Positions 46,501 through 55,168 are shown, counted from the stretch's first letter. The stretch: 64,000 bases of DNA from CBDCUW01 sp965222745 (GCA_965222745.1 CBDCUW010000002.1:372001-436000); one strand, 5' to 3'. The notes: generated by a model from the letters alone, not told the origin. Numbers and translations: made by a program.

Positions 46501-47058
46501 CATTGCGGCGCGAAAGAGATTGACGAAAGCCTGCTTGGGAACGACTCGCTTGTCACCGGGAACCGGCAATCCGCCCGCCACGACGTGAAAGGTACCGGCG
46601 GTGGTCCTGCGATCGGCGCGGGGATTGTTCAAAACGCCGTTCAAGCAACGATAGGAATGAACCATGTCGTTGTTGAACTCGTGTCCGCCCACTGGCAAGC
46701 TCAACTCTCTTGCCATGCCGTGCCGGTCCAGGGTTAAAGAACGGCTGGGCAAACGCATCGGCAGCTCGCCCACTTCGTCGGAAAAATACCGATTCAAAAA
46801 AGCCTCGATGCGCGAATCGACCGGGGCGCGGTGATCGGACAGCAGCGAATTTCGTTCTCGCAAACTATCCAGGATTCCCGACAGGAACGTCGCCATCTCG
46901 TCACCACTGGCAGCCTCGTCGGGCGGCAGCAGGCCGGCCGCGGCTAGTTGCAGCGCGATGTAGCTGCGCAGGTGAGCGATTTCGGTCGGTTCGGCCGCAA
47001 GCTCTCGGTCCCAACCAAGTGCACGTTGCAGCGTAGTAGCATCACGAAAAGATGGCAT
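43534..47058 (-). CDS. Probable pyrophosphate-dependent phosphoenolpyruvate carboxykinase
   Basis: This 1174-residue protein is much larger than ATP- or GTP-type PEPCK (~530-640) but fits the PPi-type enzyme (EC 4.1.1.38, ~1100-1200). That enzyme interconverts PEP plus CO2 plus phosphate with oxaloacetate plus pyrophosphate and is known from Propionibacterium and Entamoeba. Blocks I recall from it are visible: SWSGHTGCVILATHLTSLTK, YYGYCKKEVKTQISFAANLM (~349), TVSGGGKSEISKSLRDYM (~498) and SLTGKSPSTTGAGSEGALTK (~881). The assignment rests on memory of that family. The start at 47058 begins MPSFRDATTLQRALGW. The gene is divergent from the propeller-cytochrome gene; 47059-47438 between them shows no other gene. 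Confidence 0.8.
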   Translation of the reverse strand: MPSFRDATTLQRALGWDRELAAEPTEIAHLRSYIALQLAAAGLLPPDEAASGDEMATFLSGILDSLRERNSLLSDHRAPVDSRIEAFLNRYFSDEVGELPMRLPSRSLTLDRHGMARELSLPVGGHEFNNDMVHSYRCLNGVLNNPRADRRTTAGTFHVVAGGLPVPGDKRVVPKQAFVNLFRAAMNPPKAFMELPYMSQTDNPAHTWVSLLLRPQVCPEVPGYCGAKSLETRFFAPGSLVSNLDFVESIFGNAGDPLIAANDAGLDARSWSGHTGCVILATHLTSLTKKELGLPHWDDATERQRADSMCWKDESERYNDGGAFKLTCRDQSGVMVTIIADNYYGYCKKEVKTQISFAANLMGGTEEEHAGGALAFASYSLGDEFQVDSRRYNGRTFEDVARDYQSFIDIRPEGYGVDRLHPTVFYIPENAKATLAESCVEWQHDGKKHRIALSPKHVYIAPSGYKIRLEKHPAAPSWRLVGTVGEGIFCHKPCTVSGGGKSEISKSLRDYMLYGPIFIGDREEDFAKLEEIFSKSYHDRWSKDYTGRTDYSERPSRSVLDPSRSLGSVIKLLTPSPDYSQPYNQWLQEIPEHVYSMALIIKRFTRPGMEKDWHQHFGVDIVNGSPGHELKLGERRLVGTYLRVGLDQSRWRTFKLRQDFIAAAKVQREDDISCSVVVPASAVSHLGPALAQADSYKFVENCEYRLFQRPDDAVHRGLDKQTERDLARPGNFISNFEPLTSDQAGRFVDDAIEFDKFTDPMKGLLQRAAQRGEGYVVSTADPRLVDGAPTKNPRYLQDRPDLVHLRDSYVAMRGMQLQRSLPADAPVHVPVGAVLSGRRNNPPDPVAGFRSLSVYSPLHYQELPELVMDYVCSLTGKSPSTTGAGSEGALTKGPFNALMPAVDLNAMVASMILTGLGGFSTPAGHIGSRFEVGHDISLLIPEVWCRMGPKERDPGNLIADGMLEKVDDFQVDDVHVPASRLGYRITRKFVRTYLARVFDNPDKVFTDEILQPELQDADSFADGILHIAEAQQRVAQRYLDDGGYELACPPLRAVLSIMACGEYEGKKITDPEVRDLFTRQSLLQSDWYRRRLTAKKQQDIQHWQALEQRLEECIASKSMAADELDLHDRLRYAKEQRAIAESPEYEQQLIGTLGADPMQPSMTDATLVDRLALS

Positions 47059-47438
47059 GGTTCGATTTCCAAACTTCGTTTTCGGTCGTGTTGATGACGG
47101 GATGAAGATTCTTTCGCTCGGCGGCCAACCGAATTGGGCTGCCGACAGCCCCGCGTATGCCGCCTTCACACAGCGGGTCAAGATACCAAATGATCGATTC
47201 GATTCGGACGGGTGACGACCTGGCGCCGCCGCAAAATGCGGTGTGTTGGAGCAACTGCCTTTGTATGGTTATCATGGGCGGGCTCAGTGACCCAAAGGGC
47301 AAGCCTGTCGCCCCAAAAGAGCAAGTGGGGCGAGCGAAAGGGCATCCCTGGCACGGCACTTTCGATGAGCAAACCCGCCGTTTTTTTGATCCCACCCACC
47401 CTGGTCGACCCAAGAACATGTTCAAGGAATTTCTTTCC

Positions 47439-49934
47439 ATGCGATTCGCTGTCCATTTGCTTAGCATTTGCTTGGCATTTTCTGTTTCGTTTGCAAGTCA
47501 AGTGACGGCTGCAGGCTTGGGGGTGACACCGGCCGACCAGTTCCGTCTTCCGGACGGATTCGAGGTGGAGCTTCTTTACGACGTGCCGGGACCGCAGCAG
47601 GGGTCGTGGGTCTCCTTGACCGTCGATCCGAAGGGGCGGTTGGTCGCCTGTGACCAAAACGGCGGGCTGTATCGAATTGATGTTTCCGGCGACCAGGTGA
47701 AAGTGGAGAAGTTGGAGATCGAATTCATCGGCGCACAGGGATTGCTGTGTGCGTTTGGATCACTTTACGCCAACGTCAATAACCGCAATTTCGGGTGCGG
47801 CGTCTGGCGGTTGACCGACACCGACGGCGACGATCAGTACGACAAGAAAGAACACATTCTGCCGCTGAACGGCGGCAGCGAACATGGTCCGCACGCGCTA
47901 ATTTTGACTCCCGACGGCAAGCGAATCATCACCTGCGCCGGCAACAACACCAACCTGCCCGAAAACCTGGCCCGCAGCCGCGTGCCGAAAAACTGGCAAG
48001 AAGATCATTTGCTGGGTCGCATGCCCGATGCTCGCGGCCACAACGCCGATCGGTTGGCGCCGGGAGGATTCATTTTGTCGATGGCCCCCGACGGCAGCGA
48101 CTTGGAATTGATCGCTACCGGTTTCCGAAACCAATACGACGTCGCGCTCAACCGCGACGGCGAACTGTTCACCTACGACGCCGACATGGAATGGGACGTT
48201 GGCACGCCGTGGTATCGGCCCACGCGAATCAATCACGTGATCAGCGGTGCCGAATTCGGATGGCGAAACGGCACCGGCAAGTGGCCGGCCTACTATCCCG
48301 ATTCATTTGGTGCAGCTGTGAACATCGGTCCCGGTTCGCCGACCGGCATCTGCTTTGGTTACGGCACCAAGTTTCCCAAGAAGTATCAAAACGCCTTGTT
48401 CATTTGTGACTGGAGCTACGGCAACATCCATGCGGTTCATCTGGAACCCGACGGGAGCAGTTACACCGGCAGCTACGAAACCTTTGCCACCGCTGCGCCG
48501 TTGCCGGTGACCGACATCACGGTTCATCCTGACGGCGCGTTGTACTTCACCATCGGCGGCCGCAAGACGCAAAGTGGTTTGTACCGGATTCGCTATACCG
48601 GTCAGCAGTTGGGCGAAACGGCCGAGGGCGATGCAGGCCGGGCGGCCCGACTGAGAAACTTGCGCAAAAAGTTGGAAGGTTTCCATGTCGCCGCTCCGGG
48701 TGACAAAGCGGTTGCCGCTGCCCTGAAGCAACTGTCGCACCGGGATCGCGGAGTTCGTTTTGCTGCTCGTGTCGCGCTGGAACATCAACCGGTGGCGACC
48801 TGGCGCGATCGCGTGACGGCGCTAGAAAACGGCCAAGCAAGAATCCTGGGAATCGTGGCGTTGGCGCGAAACGGTGCGTCAAGTGACCAGGTTGCCGCGG
48901 TGACCGGCCTTTCGTCGCTGGACTGGGCCAAACTTTCGTCCACCGAGCGGACTGACTTGCTGCGCGGCTACGGTTTGATCGCGATGCGGCTGGGCAAGAT
49001 CACCGACGGACAGGCGGCGGCGATTTTGAACCAGATTGGCGGTGCTTTTCCGACCGGTGACAATCAGGTCGATCGCGAATTGGCGCAGATGTTGGTTTAC
49101 CTGAAGGCGCCAGGTGCGGCTGCCAAGATCGTGGCCGAAATGCGTTCTTCGCCCAGCCAGGAGAACCAGATTCATTACGCGATGACGCTGCGAGGAGCAA
49201 AGGATGGCTGGACACAGAAATTGCATCGTCAGTACTTCGGCTGGTTCCGCGACATTCAATCGGCGCGGGGAGGAATGTCGTTTGGCGGCTTCATCGAAAA
49301 CATCAAGAAAGCGGCTCTCGAACGGGTCGATGATTCCACGAAGCAGCAGTTGGCCAGTGTGATCAACCCGCCACGGCAGGTGACGGCAGCCGAAAACGAA
49401 AAGCCGCGTCCAGTCGTCAAGAAATGGACGGTCGATGATTTGACGACGATCGTGACCGACGGTGATCACGCGGCTAATTTTCAGCGGGGCAAAGAAGTCT
49501 TCGCGGCGGCACAGTGCTACAAGTGCCATCGCATGGGATTGCAGGGCGGAATTTTGGGGCCCGATTTGACCGCTGCCGGCGGGCGATTCAGCCCCAAGGA
49601 TCTGTTGGTTTCGATCATCGAGCCGAACAAGGTGATCAGCGATCAGTACGGAGCGACACAGTTTTTGACCGACGACGGCCGCATCGTGGTCGGCCGCATC
49701 GTCAACATGAACGGCCAGCAGCTGAAAGTGATGACCAACATGTTGGATCCTTCGCAGCTGGAAACGGTCCAACGAGATTCGGTGGAATCGACCAAGCCGG
49801 CTGCCAACAGCATGATGCCCGGCGGATTGGTCGACTCGTTCCACAAGGAAGAGATTGCCGACCTGGTCGCCTACCTGCGTGCCGGCGGCAATGCTGGTCA
49901 TCCGATTTATAAGAAGACGGTGGCGGCGAAGTAG
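47439..49934 (+). CDS. PVC-type beta-propeller, HEAT and heme-binding protein
   Basis: This 831-residue exported protein has a signal peptide (RFAVHLLSICLAFSVSFA). A propeller follows that begins DQFRLPDGFEVELLYDVPG, with GHNADRLAPGGFILSMAPDG, then TGFRNQYDVALNRDGELF and MEWDVGTPWYRPTRINHV. Next is a HEAT-like helical domain. The C-terminal cytochrome c domain has heme motif CYKCH (~693) and the typical GLQGGILGPDLTAAGGRFSP. It is the 'membrane-bound dehydrogenase / heme-binding' family expanded in planctomycetes and verrucomicrobia; substrates are unknown. The start at 47439 is supported by AAGGA about 9 bp upstream and by the signal peptide. Confidence 0.9.
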   Translation: MRFAVHLLSICLAFSVSFASQVTAAGLGVTPADQFRLPDGFEVELLYDVPGPQQGSWVSLTVDPKGRLVACDQNGGLYRIDVSGDQVKVEKLEIEFIGAQGLLCAFGSLYANVNNRNFGCGVWRLTDTDGDDQYDKKEHILPLNGGSEHGPHALILTPDGKRIITCAGNNTNLPENLARSRVPKNWQEDHLLGRMPDARGHNADRLAPGGFILSMAPDGSDLELIATGFRNQYDVALNRDGELFTYDADMEWDVGTPWYRPTRINHVISGAEFGWRNGTGKWPAYYPDSFGAAVNIGPGSPTGICFGYGTKFPKKYQNALFICDWSYGNIHAVHLEPDGSSYTGSYETFATAAPLPVTDITVHPDGALYFTIGGRKTQSGLYRIRYTGQQLGETAEGDAGRAARLRNLRKKLEGFHVAAPGDKAVAAALKQLSHRDRGVRFAARVALEHQPVATWRDRVTALENGQARILGIVALARNGASSDQVAAVTGLSSLDWAKLSSTERTDLLRGYGLIAMRLGKITDGQAAAILNQIGGAFPTGDNQVDRELAQMLVYLKAPGAAAKIVAEMRSSPSQENQIHYAMTLRGAKDGWTQKLHRQYFGWFRDIQSARGGMSFGGFIENIKKAALERVDDSTKQQLASVINPPRQVTAAENEKPRPVVKKWTVDDLTTIVTDGDHAANFQRGKEVFAAAQCYKCHRMGLQGGILGPDLTAAGGRFSPKDLLVSIIEPNKVISDQYGATQFLTDDGRIVVGRIVNMNGQQLKVMTNMLDPSQLETVQRDSVESTKPAANSMMPGGLVDSFHKEEIADLVAYLRAGGNAGHPIYKKTVAAK

Positions 49935-49936
49935 TG

Positions 49937-49998
49937 ACCGTCGGCGACTTCTCCGAAGTCGCATTTGCGCAAGCCAGGAACGGAGAACTGGCCGACTG
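49937..49998. repeat. Repeat family C, core only (copy 4)
   Basis: It matches the central part of the longer C1 and C2 copies, with the short palindrome CGACTTCTCCGAAGTCG and the following GGAACGGAGAACTGGCCGAC. The outer arms are missing. It lies between the propeller-cytochrome gene and the fructosamine kinase-like gene. Confidence 0.75.
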
Positions 49999-50017
49999 AA
50001 AAAATGGCTGAAGAACG

Positions 50018-50899
50018 ATGCAATCGGTACTTTCGGAGCTTGTGGAGGGGATCGGCCGAGTGACCGATGTTCGCTCCGTCGGGGGCGGCTGCATCAGTGA
50101 GGCAAGTCGCGTTTCGGTTGGTGATGATCGCGGCCGGCAGCGAGTGCTGTTTGTGAAACGGAATGACGCCTCCTTCCTGGAAAACTTTCGCTGCGAATGG
50201 GATGGCCTGCTTCAACTGGCTGGGCCCGATGCGATCGGTGTGCCGGCGCCGATCGCGGTGGGTGTGGCCGAGGGAGCCTCTTGGTTGGTCACCGAGTGGA
50301 TCGAACCGGGTTCGCAAGGTTCCGGTTTCTTTTCGCGATTCGGCCAAGAACTGGCGGAGCTGCATCGCCAGACGCTGGGAGATCGAATCGGGCTGGATCG
50401 CGACAATTACCTTGGCGCCGCACCGCAGCCCAACCAACCGTGTGAAAGTTGGCCCGATTTTTTTGCCCAGCGGCGGATCGGATTTCAAATCGGCTGGGCA
50501 GTCGACCAGGGGCTGGCAAGCGGAACGCTGCGGCGTGATTGCGAGCGGATTGTGGAGTCGATGGACAGCCTCCTTCGCGGGCGGGCGGAGCAGACATCGT
50601 TGCTGCACGGCGACTTGTGGAGCGGCAACTATCTTTGTGCGGACGACGGGCGGCCGGTAATCATCGATCCGGCGGTTTACTACGGATGCCGCGAGGCCGA
50701 ATTGGGGATGTTGCGGCTGTTCGGTTCTTGCCCCAGCCAGTTTTACGACGCTTATCACGACACTTTCCCACTGCCAACCGGTTGGCAGCGGCGAACCAGC
50801 GTCTATGTTCTTTATCACCTGCTGAACCATTTGAACCTGTTCGGCAGCGGCTATCTTGGCCAGTGTCAATCGACGGCGGCCGAGATCCTGCGGTCTTGA
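50018..50899 (+). CDS. Fructosamine/ketosamine-3-kinase family protein
   Basis: This 293-residue kinase-like protein has GGGCISEASRVSV near the N-terminus, VLFVKRNDA with the ATP lysine, and the catalytic loop LLHGDLWSGNYL. The metal site DPAVYYGCREAELGM is characteristic of fructosamine kinases. These enzymes phosphorylate sugar adducts on proteins or small amines so that they decompose (deglycation). Length is usual. It lies 28 bp before hisF on the same strand and may share its transcript. Confidence 0.9.
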   Translation: MQSVLSELVEGIGRVTDVRSVGGGCISEASRVSVGDDRGRQRVLFVKRNDASFLENFRCEWDGLLQLAGPDAIGVPAPIAVGVAEGASWLVTEWIEPGSQGSGFFSRFGQELAELHRQTLGDRIGLDRDNYLGAAPQPNQPCESWPDFFAQRRIGFQIGWAVDQGLASGTLRRDCERIVESMDSLLRGRAEQTSLLHGDLWSGNYLCADDGRPVIIDPAVYYGCREAELGMLRLFGSCPSQFYDAYHDTFPLPTGWQRRTSVYVLYHLLNHLNLFGSGYLGQCQSTAAEILRS

Positions 50900-50926
50900 A
50901 GTGAGAACCTCCCAAACCATATTCCC

Positions 50927-51694
50927 ATGCTTGCTGCCCGAGTGATTCCCTGCTTGGACGTTCATGGCGGACGCGTCGTGAAGGGAACCAATTTTGTGAA
51001 CTTGCGCGACGCCGGTGACCCGGTGGAAGTGGCACGAAGGTACGAAGCCGAAGGTGCCGACGAACTGGTTTTTCTGGACATCACTGCCAGCCACGAACAG
51101 CGCGACATCATCTTGGACGTCGTGCGTCGAACGGCCGAACAGGTTTTCATGCCGCTGACCGTCGGCGGCGGTGTTCGCACGATCGAAGATGTCCGCGCGC
51201 TGCTGTCGGCTGGCTGCGACAAGGTTTCGATCAATTCCGCGGCCTGCCAGGATCCCGATTTTGTCCGCCGCGCCGCCGACCGGTTCGGCAGCCAATGCAT
51301 CGTCGTCAACATCGATCCCAAACGCACTGAAAAAGAGGGGCAAGAAGTTTGGGAGGTCCACATCAACGGCGGGCGGACTCCCACCGGATTGATGGCGGTC
51401 CCTTGGGCCCAGGAGGTGCAGCGATTGGGCGCCGGTGAAATTGTTTTGACCAGCATGGATGCCGACGGAACCAAGGACGGCTATGACCTGCCGATCACGG
51501 CAGCGGTCAGCGAAGCGGTCACCATTCCCGTGGTCGCCAGTGGCGGCGCGGGCAACCCCAGCCATCTGGCCGACGCCATCCTGAAGGGGAAAGCGGACGC
51601 TGCGCTGGCGGCAAGCATCTTTCACTACGGAGAGTTCACGATCGCTGAAACCAAACAAGTCATGCGGGATGCCGGCATCCCCGTGCGTCTGTAA
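50927..51694 (+). CDS. hisF: Imidazole glycerol phosphate synthase cyclase subunit
   Basis: This 255-residue (beta/alpha)8 protein pairs with HisH to make imidazole glycerol phosphate and AICAR in histidine synthesis. It begins LAARVIPCLDVHGGRVVKG with the first catalytic Asp. DITASHEQRDI, TVGGGVRTIEDVRALL, VVNIDPKR (second catalytic Asp) and TSMDADGTKDGYDLP follow. Length and motifs are complete. The other his genes are not in the window. AICAR made here is the substrate of PurH, encoded ~1 kb downstream. Confidence 0.96.
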   Translation: MLAARVIPCLDVHGGRVVKGTNFVNLRDAGDPVEVARRYEAEGADELVFLDITASHEQRDIILDVVRRTAEQVFMPLTVGGGVRTIEDVRALLSAGCDKVSINSAACQDPDFVRRAADRFGSQCIVVNIDPKRTEKEGQEVWEVHINGGRTPTGLMAVPWAQEVQRLGAGEIVLTSMDADGTKDGYDLPITAAVSEAVTIPVVASGGAGNPSHLADAILKGKADAALAASIFHYGEFTIAETKQVMRDAGIPVRL

Positions 51695-51713
51695 CGATCC
51701 AACCGCGGCTAGT

Positions 51714-51766
51714 TTGCCGATTTGCTCCCTACCTTGCCGATTCCCGCCCTACCTTGCCGACTCCCG
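51714..51766. repeat. 20-bp tandem repeat, about 2.6 copies
   Basis: Units begin TTGCCGATTTGCTCCCTACC at 51714, TTGCCGATTCCCGCCCTACC at 51734 and a partial at 51754. They fill the space between hisF and the thioesterase start at 51768, occupying the position of the ribosome binding site. Confidence 0.8.
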
Positions 51767-51767
51767 T

Positions 51768-52526
51768 ATGTTCGCTCCTCGATTCCGACTGATCCACGAT
51801 CCTGCCTCGCCGCGAGTCGACGTCGTTTGGATCAACCATGCCGGCGGCGCGACGAACACCTTGGCGCATCGCCTGCGCGGTTTGGACGCCCCGCCGCCGG
51901 CCCGCATTCAGTCACCTTGGATGCCGGTCCGCGAGGAATTGCTGGACGTTACCTTCGATGGCAACTTGGATGAAATGGCGTCGTTATTGGCCGGGGCGAT
52001 CGGCCAGTCGCGACGGGAGCAAGCAGACGATTTGCCGTTGGTGCTGGTCGGGCATAGTTTCGGCAGCTTGATTGCCTATCGAATCGCATGCGAGCTGGCG
52101 GCGGTGCAAGTCTCGGTCCATCGCTTGGCGGTGTTGTCGTTCCCAGCGCCTGACAATCTTTCCCATCAGGAGCGGTTGGACGATCTATCCGACGAGGAAC
52201 TGGTGGCACGCGTTGACGAACAATTTGGCGGTATCCCCGCACACGTTCGCGAGGATTCGGCGATGCACGAGTTTTTTGTTCCGGCGTTGAGATTCGATGT
52301 GGGACTACTGGCAAGTTACCAGCATCCAGACGGCGCGGAACCATTGTCGATTCCGATTTCAGCGATTTGCGGTATCGATGATCCGTCGGTTGACGTCGCT
52401 CAGATGAACGGTTGGAAGAAAATGACCGCGTCACAATTTCGCCTGCGCAGCATGCCGGGTGGGCATTTCTTTCCGCTGGACCGATTGGCCGAAGTGTTGG
52501 AGGCAGCCTGCTGGGATACCTGGTAG
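51768..52526 (+). CDS. Type II thioesterase-like alpha/beta hydrolase
   Basis: This 252-residue protein is of the GrsT/RifR thioesterase family. It has IQSPWMPVREELLDVTFDG, the nucleophile elbow VGHSFGSLIAYRIAC, and the late His in MPGGHFFPLD. RLAVLSFPAPDNLSHQERLD corresponds to the family's 'S-G...AP' block. Such enzymes clear misloaded acyl groups from carrier proteins of peptide or polyketide synthases. No such synthase is in the window, so the partner is elsewhere or the role differs. The start at 51768 gives the family-like N-terminus MFAPRFRLIH. Confidence 0.8.
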   Translation: MFAPRFRLIHDPASPRVDVVWINHAGGATNTLAHRLRGLDAPPPARIQSPWMPVREELLDVTFDGNLDEMASLLAGAIGQSRREQADDLPLVLVGHSFGSLIAYRIACELAAVQVSVHRLAVLSFPAPDNLSHQERLDDLSDEELVARVDEQFGGIPAHVREDSAMHEFFVPALRFDVGLLASYQHPDGAEPLSIPISAICGIDDPSVDVAQMNGWKKMTASQFRLRSMPGGHFFPLDRLAEVLEAACWDTW

Positions 52527-52682
52527 AAAACGGTGGCGACGGCGACTTTTCGCACTGGCAGACCGTCCTGCCCGGTTGACCGCCCGGCAGGGGTCCGATT
52601 ACACAGAGGCTCCGCTGCACACGGCCTACCGATTTTCCAGCCGTCCTTTCCGCCACGCCTCTTTCGAAAGAGCTTCAATCAC

Positions 52683-54254
52683 GTGTCTGACGCCGTTCCG
52701 ATTCGCAATGCCCTGATCAGCGTAAGTGACAAATTAGGACTCGCCGACTTTGCCGCCGGTCTCCGCCGTGCAGGCGTCACCATTTACAGCACCGGGGGGA
52801 CGCGTCGTCACCTGGAGCAATCGGGAGTCGAGGTGTTGGACGTGGCCGACTACACCGGGTTTCCCGAAATGTTGGACGGCCGTGTGAAGACATTGCATCC
52901 CAAGGTCTTCGGCGGAATCCTGGCAATTCGTCAGCGTGCCGACCACATGGACGCGATCTCGGAATACAACATCGTTCCGTTTGACCTGGTGGCGGTGAAC
53001 CTCTACCCGTTCGCGGCGACCGCGGCTCGCGTGGGCGCCACGCGCGAAGAGTGTGTCGAACAGATCGACATCGGTGGTCCCAGCCTGGTGCGGGCGGCCG
53101 CCAAAAATCACGCGGATGTTGCGGTGGCGACCAGCCCGGAACAGTACGGCGAAATCCTTGCCCAGCTTGATTCGCTGGGAGGAACCACGATGCAGCTTCG
53201 CGAACAGCTTGCCGCAGATGCTTTTGATCACACCGCCGGCTATGACCGGGCGATCGCCGATTTCATGCGAGGCGACTCGATCGCCGGCGAGTTTCCCTCC
53301 AGCATGCATCTTTCGCTGCGACGCAAATCCCAACTTCGCTACGGTGAGAATCCTCATCAGCGGGCTGCGCTTTACAGTGATCCGACCGCCCGTTCGGCGA
53401 ACCTGGTTTCGGCGCGGCAGCTGAGCGGAAAAGAACTTTCATACAACAACTTGCTGGACCTCGATTCTGCGCTCGACATCGTCCGCGGCATGGGCGGTCC
53501 GGCTGTTTCGGTCATCAAGCACAACAACCCATGCGGTGCCGCGACCGACGTCAAGCTGTCGCGTGCTTGCCGAAAAGCTTTGGCGGGCGATCCGCTGAGC
53601 GCTTTTGGGTCGGTGCTTGGATTCAATCGCACGGTCGATACGGAAACGGCCGAGCTGCTTTGTGAACCTGGGCTGTTCATTGAAGCGATCGTGGCGCCCG
53701 ACTTCGAGGCCGAAGCGGTCGGTTTGTTGACCAGCCGGCCGCGCTGGCGCGAGAACGTTCGGTTGATGCAAGTCGGCATCTTGGACGATCCGCCACCGGC
53801 GATTCAGCGACGATTCATCAGCGGCGGCATGTTGGTGCAGGATGCCGATCGATTGACCAGCGCGCCGCTGCAATGGAAAACGGTCACCGAGACCAAAGTG
53901 GCCGACGAACTGTGGGACGACGTCGCCTTCGGTTGGGAAATGGTTCGGCATGTCAAAAGCAACGCGATTGTGCTGGCCAAAGACACTTCGCTGATCGGAG
54001 TGGGCGCCGGCCAGATGAGCCGAGTGGACAGCGTGGAAATCGCCATCGAAAAGGCGGGCGATCGGGCGGTCGGTTCAATCCTGGCCTCCGACGCGTTCTT
54101 TCCCTTCCCCGATTCGATCGAAGCGGCCGCCGAAGCGGGCATCGTTGCCGTCGTGCAACCGGGCGGGTCGCGGCGCGATTCGGAGGTGATTGACGCGTGC
54201 AACAAACACGACCTGCCGCTGGTGATGACCGGCCGCCGTCACTTCAAACATTAG
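52683..54254 (+). CDS. purH: Bifunctional AICAR transformylase/IMP cyclohydrolase
   Basis: This 523-residue enzyme performs the last two steps of IMP synthesis. The N-terminal MGS-like IMP cyclohydrolase domain has NALISVSDKLGLADFAAGLR, STGGTRRHLEQSGVEV and DYTGFPEMLDGRVKTLHPKV. The AICAR transformylase domain has LRYGENPHQRAALY and the catalytic VIKHNNPCGAA. The start is GTG at 52683, because the upstream extension lacks family similarity and homologues begin with M-S-D. It is followed after 11 bp by trpC. Confidence 0.96.
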   Translation: MSDAVPIRNALISVSDKLGLADFAAGLRRAGVTIYSTGGTRRHLEQSGVEVLDVADYTGFPEMLDGRVKTLHPKVFGGILAIRQRADHMDAISEYNIVPFDLVAVNLYPFAATAARVGATREECVEQIDIGGPSLVRAAAKNHADVAVATSPEQYGEILAQLDSLGGTTMQLREQLAADAFDHTAGYDRAIADFMRGDSIAGEFPSSMHLSLRRKSQLRYGENPHQRAALYSDPTARSANLVSARQLSGKELSYNNLLDLDSALDIVRGMGGPAVSVIKHNNPCGAATDVKLSRACRKALAGDPLSAFGSVLGFNRTVDTETAELLCEPGLFIEAIVAPDFEAEAVGLLTSRPRWRENVRLMQVGILDDPPPAIQRRFISGGMLVQDADRLTSAPLQWKTVTETKVADELWDDVAFGWEMVRHVKSNAIVLAKDTSLIGVGAGQMSRVDSVEIAIEKAGDRAVGSILASDAFFPFPDSIEAAAEAGIVAVVQPGGSRRDSEVIDACNKHDLPLVMTGRRHFKH

Positions 54255-54265
54255 CGGTCTGTCGG

Positions 54266-55051
54266 ATGACGATTCTTGATCAGATTCTGGTACAGACACG
54301 CGCAAAGATCGAGGCGGACCGCGCCGGATGCTCTGAAAACGAGCTCGCGGGCGCCATCAAGGACCTGCTGCCGTGTCGTGATTTTCACGCCGCCCTGGCA
54401 AAGGGCGATCGTGTCCAAGTGATCGCTGAGGTGAAACGCGCGAGCCCGTCGGCAGGGCTGATTCGCGACGATTTTGATCCGGTGAAAATCGCGCAGGCTT
54501 ATCGCGACGGCGGCGCGGCGTGCATCAGCGTGCTGACCGACGAACCTTTTTTTCAAGGTTCGCTTGACTATCTGACGGCGATCCGGGCAGCAGTCGACCT
54601 TCCCCTGCTGCGTAAAGATTTCATCGTCGATCGGTACCAGTTGCTGCAAGCGCGGGCGGCGGGAGCCGATTGTGTGCTGTTGATCGCCGAGTGTCTTTCG
54701 GGGCAGGAATTGCGCCGCCTGCACGAGCAAGCGGAGGAGTTGGGCCTGCAAACCTTGATCGAACTGTACGAGCCGGAAAACCTTGACGCGGTGCTGGAAA
54801 CGGGAACCCGGTTGGTCGGCATCAACAATCGCAACCTCAAGACATTTGAAACGTCACTGGAACATACACTTTCACTCCGCCCGCGGATTCCCCAAGACCG
54901 ACTGGTGGTCGGCGAAAGTGGCATCCGCAGTCACGAAGATTTGTTGAAGCTGGGCCGCGGAGGTGTCAAAGCGGTTCTGGTCGGCGAATCGCTAATGCGA
55001 CAAGAAGACATTCAAACTGCAACGCGCCACTTGATCGAAGGCAAATCGTAG
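54266..55051 (+). CDS. trpC: Indole-3-glycerol phosphate synthase
   Basis: This 261-residue (beta/alpha)8 enzyme of tryptophan synthesis is complete. IAEVKRASPSAGLIRDDFD carries the catalytic Lys, LLRKDFIVDRYQLLQARA the next Lys, VGINNRNLKTFETSLE the Asn-Asn pair, and VVGESGIRSHEDL the phosphate site. The start at ATG 54266 yields the common N-terminus MTILDQILVQTRAKI. It lies 11 bp after purH, so the two are probably cotranscribed. Its stop is overlapped by the beginning of repeat C3. Confidence 0.96.
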   Translation: MTILDQILVQTRAKIEADRAGCSENELAGAIKDLLPCRDFHAALAKGDRVQVIAEVKRASPSAGLIRDDFDPVKIAQAYRDGGAACISVLTDEPFFQGSLDYLTAIRAAVDLPLLRKDFIVDRYQLLQARAAGADCVLLIAECLSGQELRRLHEQAEELGLQTLIELYEPENLDAVLETGTRLVGINNRNLKTFETSLEHTLSLRPRIPQDRLVVGESGIRSHEDLLKLGRGGVKAVLVGESLMRQEDIQTATRHLIEGKS

Positions 55052-55151
55052 GTCGGCTTGTCCCAAGTCGACAAGCGCATCTTTGGTGCTGAAAGATTGG
55101 CGGGGCAACAACTTGTGTACAGACTCGCCGACTTGGGACAAGTCGGCCTAC
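55048..55151. repeat. Repeat family C, copy 3
   Basis: The outer arms GTAGGTCGGCTTGTCCCAAG at 55048 and its complement ending at 55151 (..GACAAGTCGGCCTAC) enclose ~50 bp with a centre that differs from C1 and C2. It fills most of the space between trpC and the GT87 gene and could form a large hairpin. Confidence 0.85.
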
Positions 55152-55168
55152 AGAAGAGTTGGTGATTC

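Noticed and set aside
48879..49964. A 361-codon minus-strand frame opposite the propeller-cytochrome gene
   Set aside because: It is antisense to well conserved HEAT and cytochrome domains; such long shadows are common at this GC content.
49907..51658. A 583-codon minus-strand frame opposite the fructosamine kinase-like gene and hisF
   Set aside because: The plus strand encodes two complete, well recognised enzymes; the frame has no family features.
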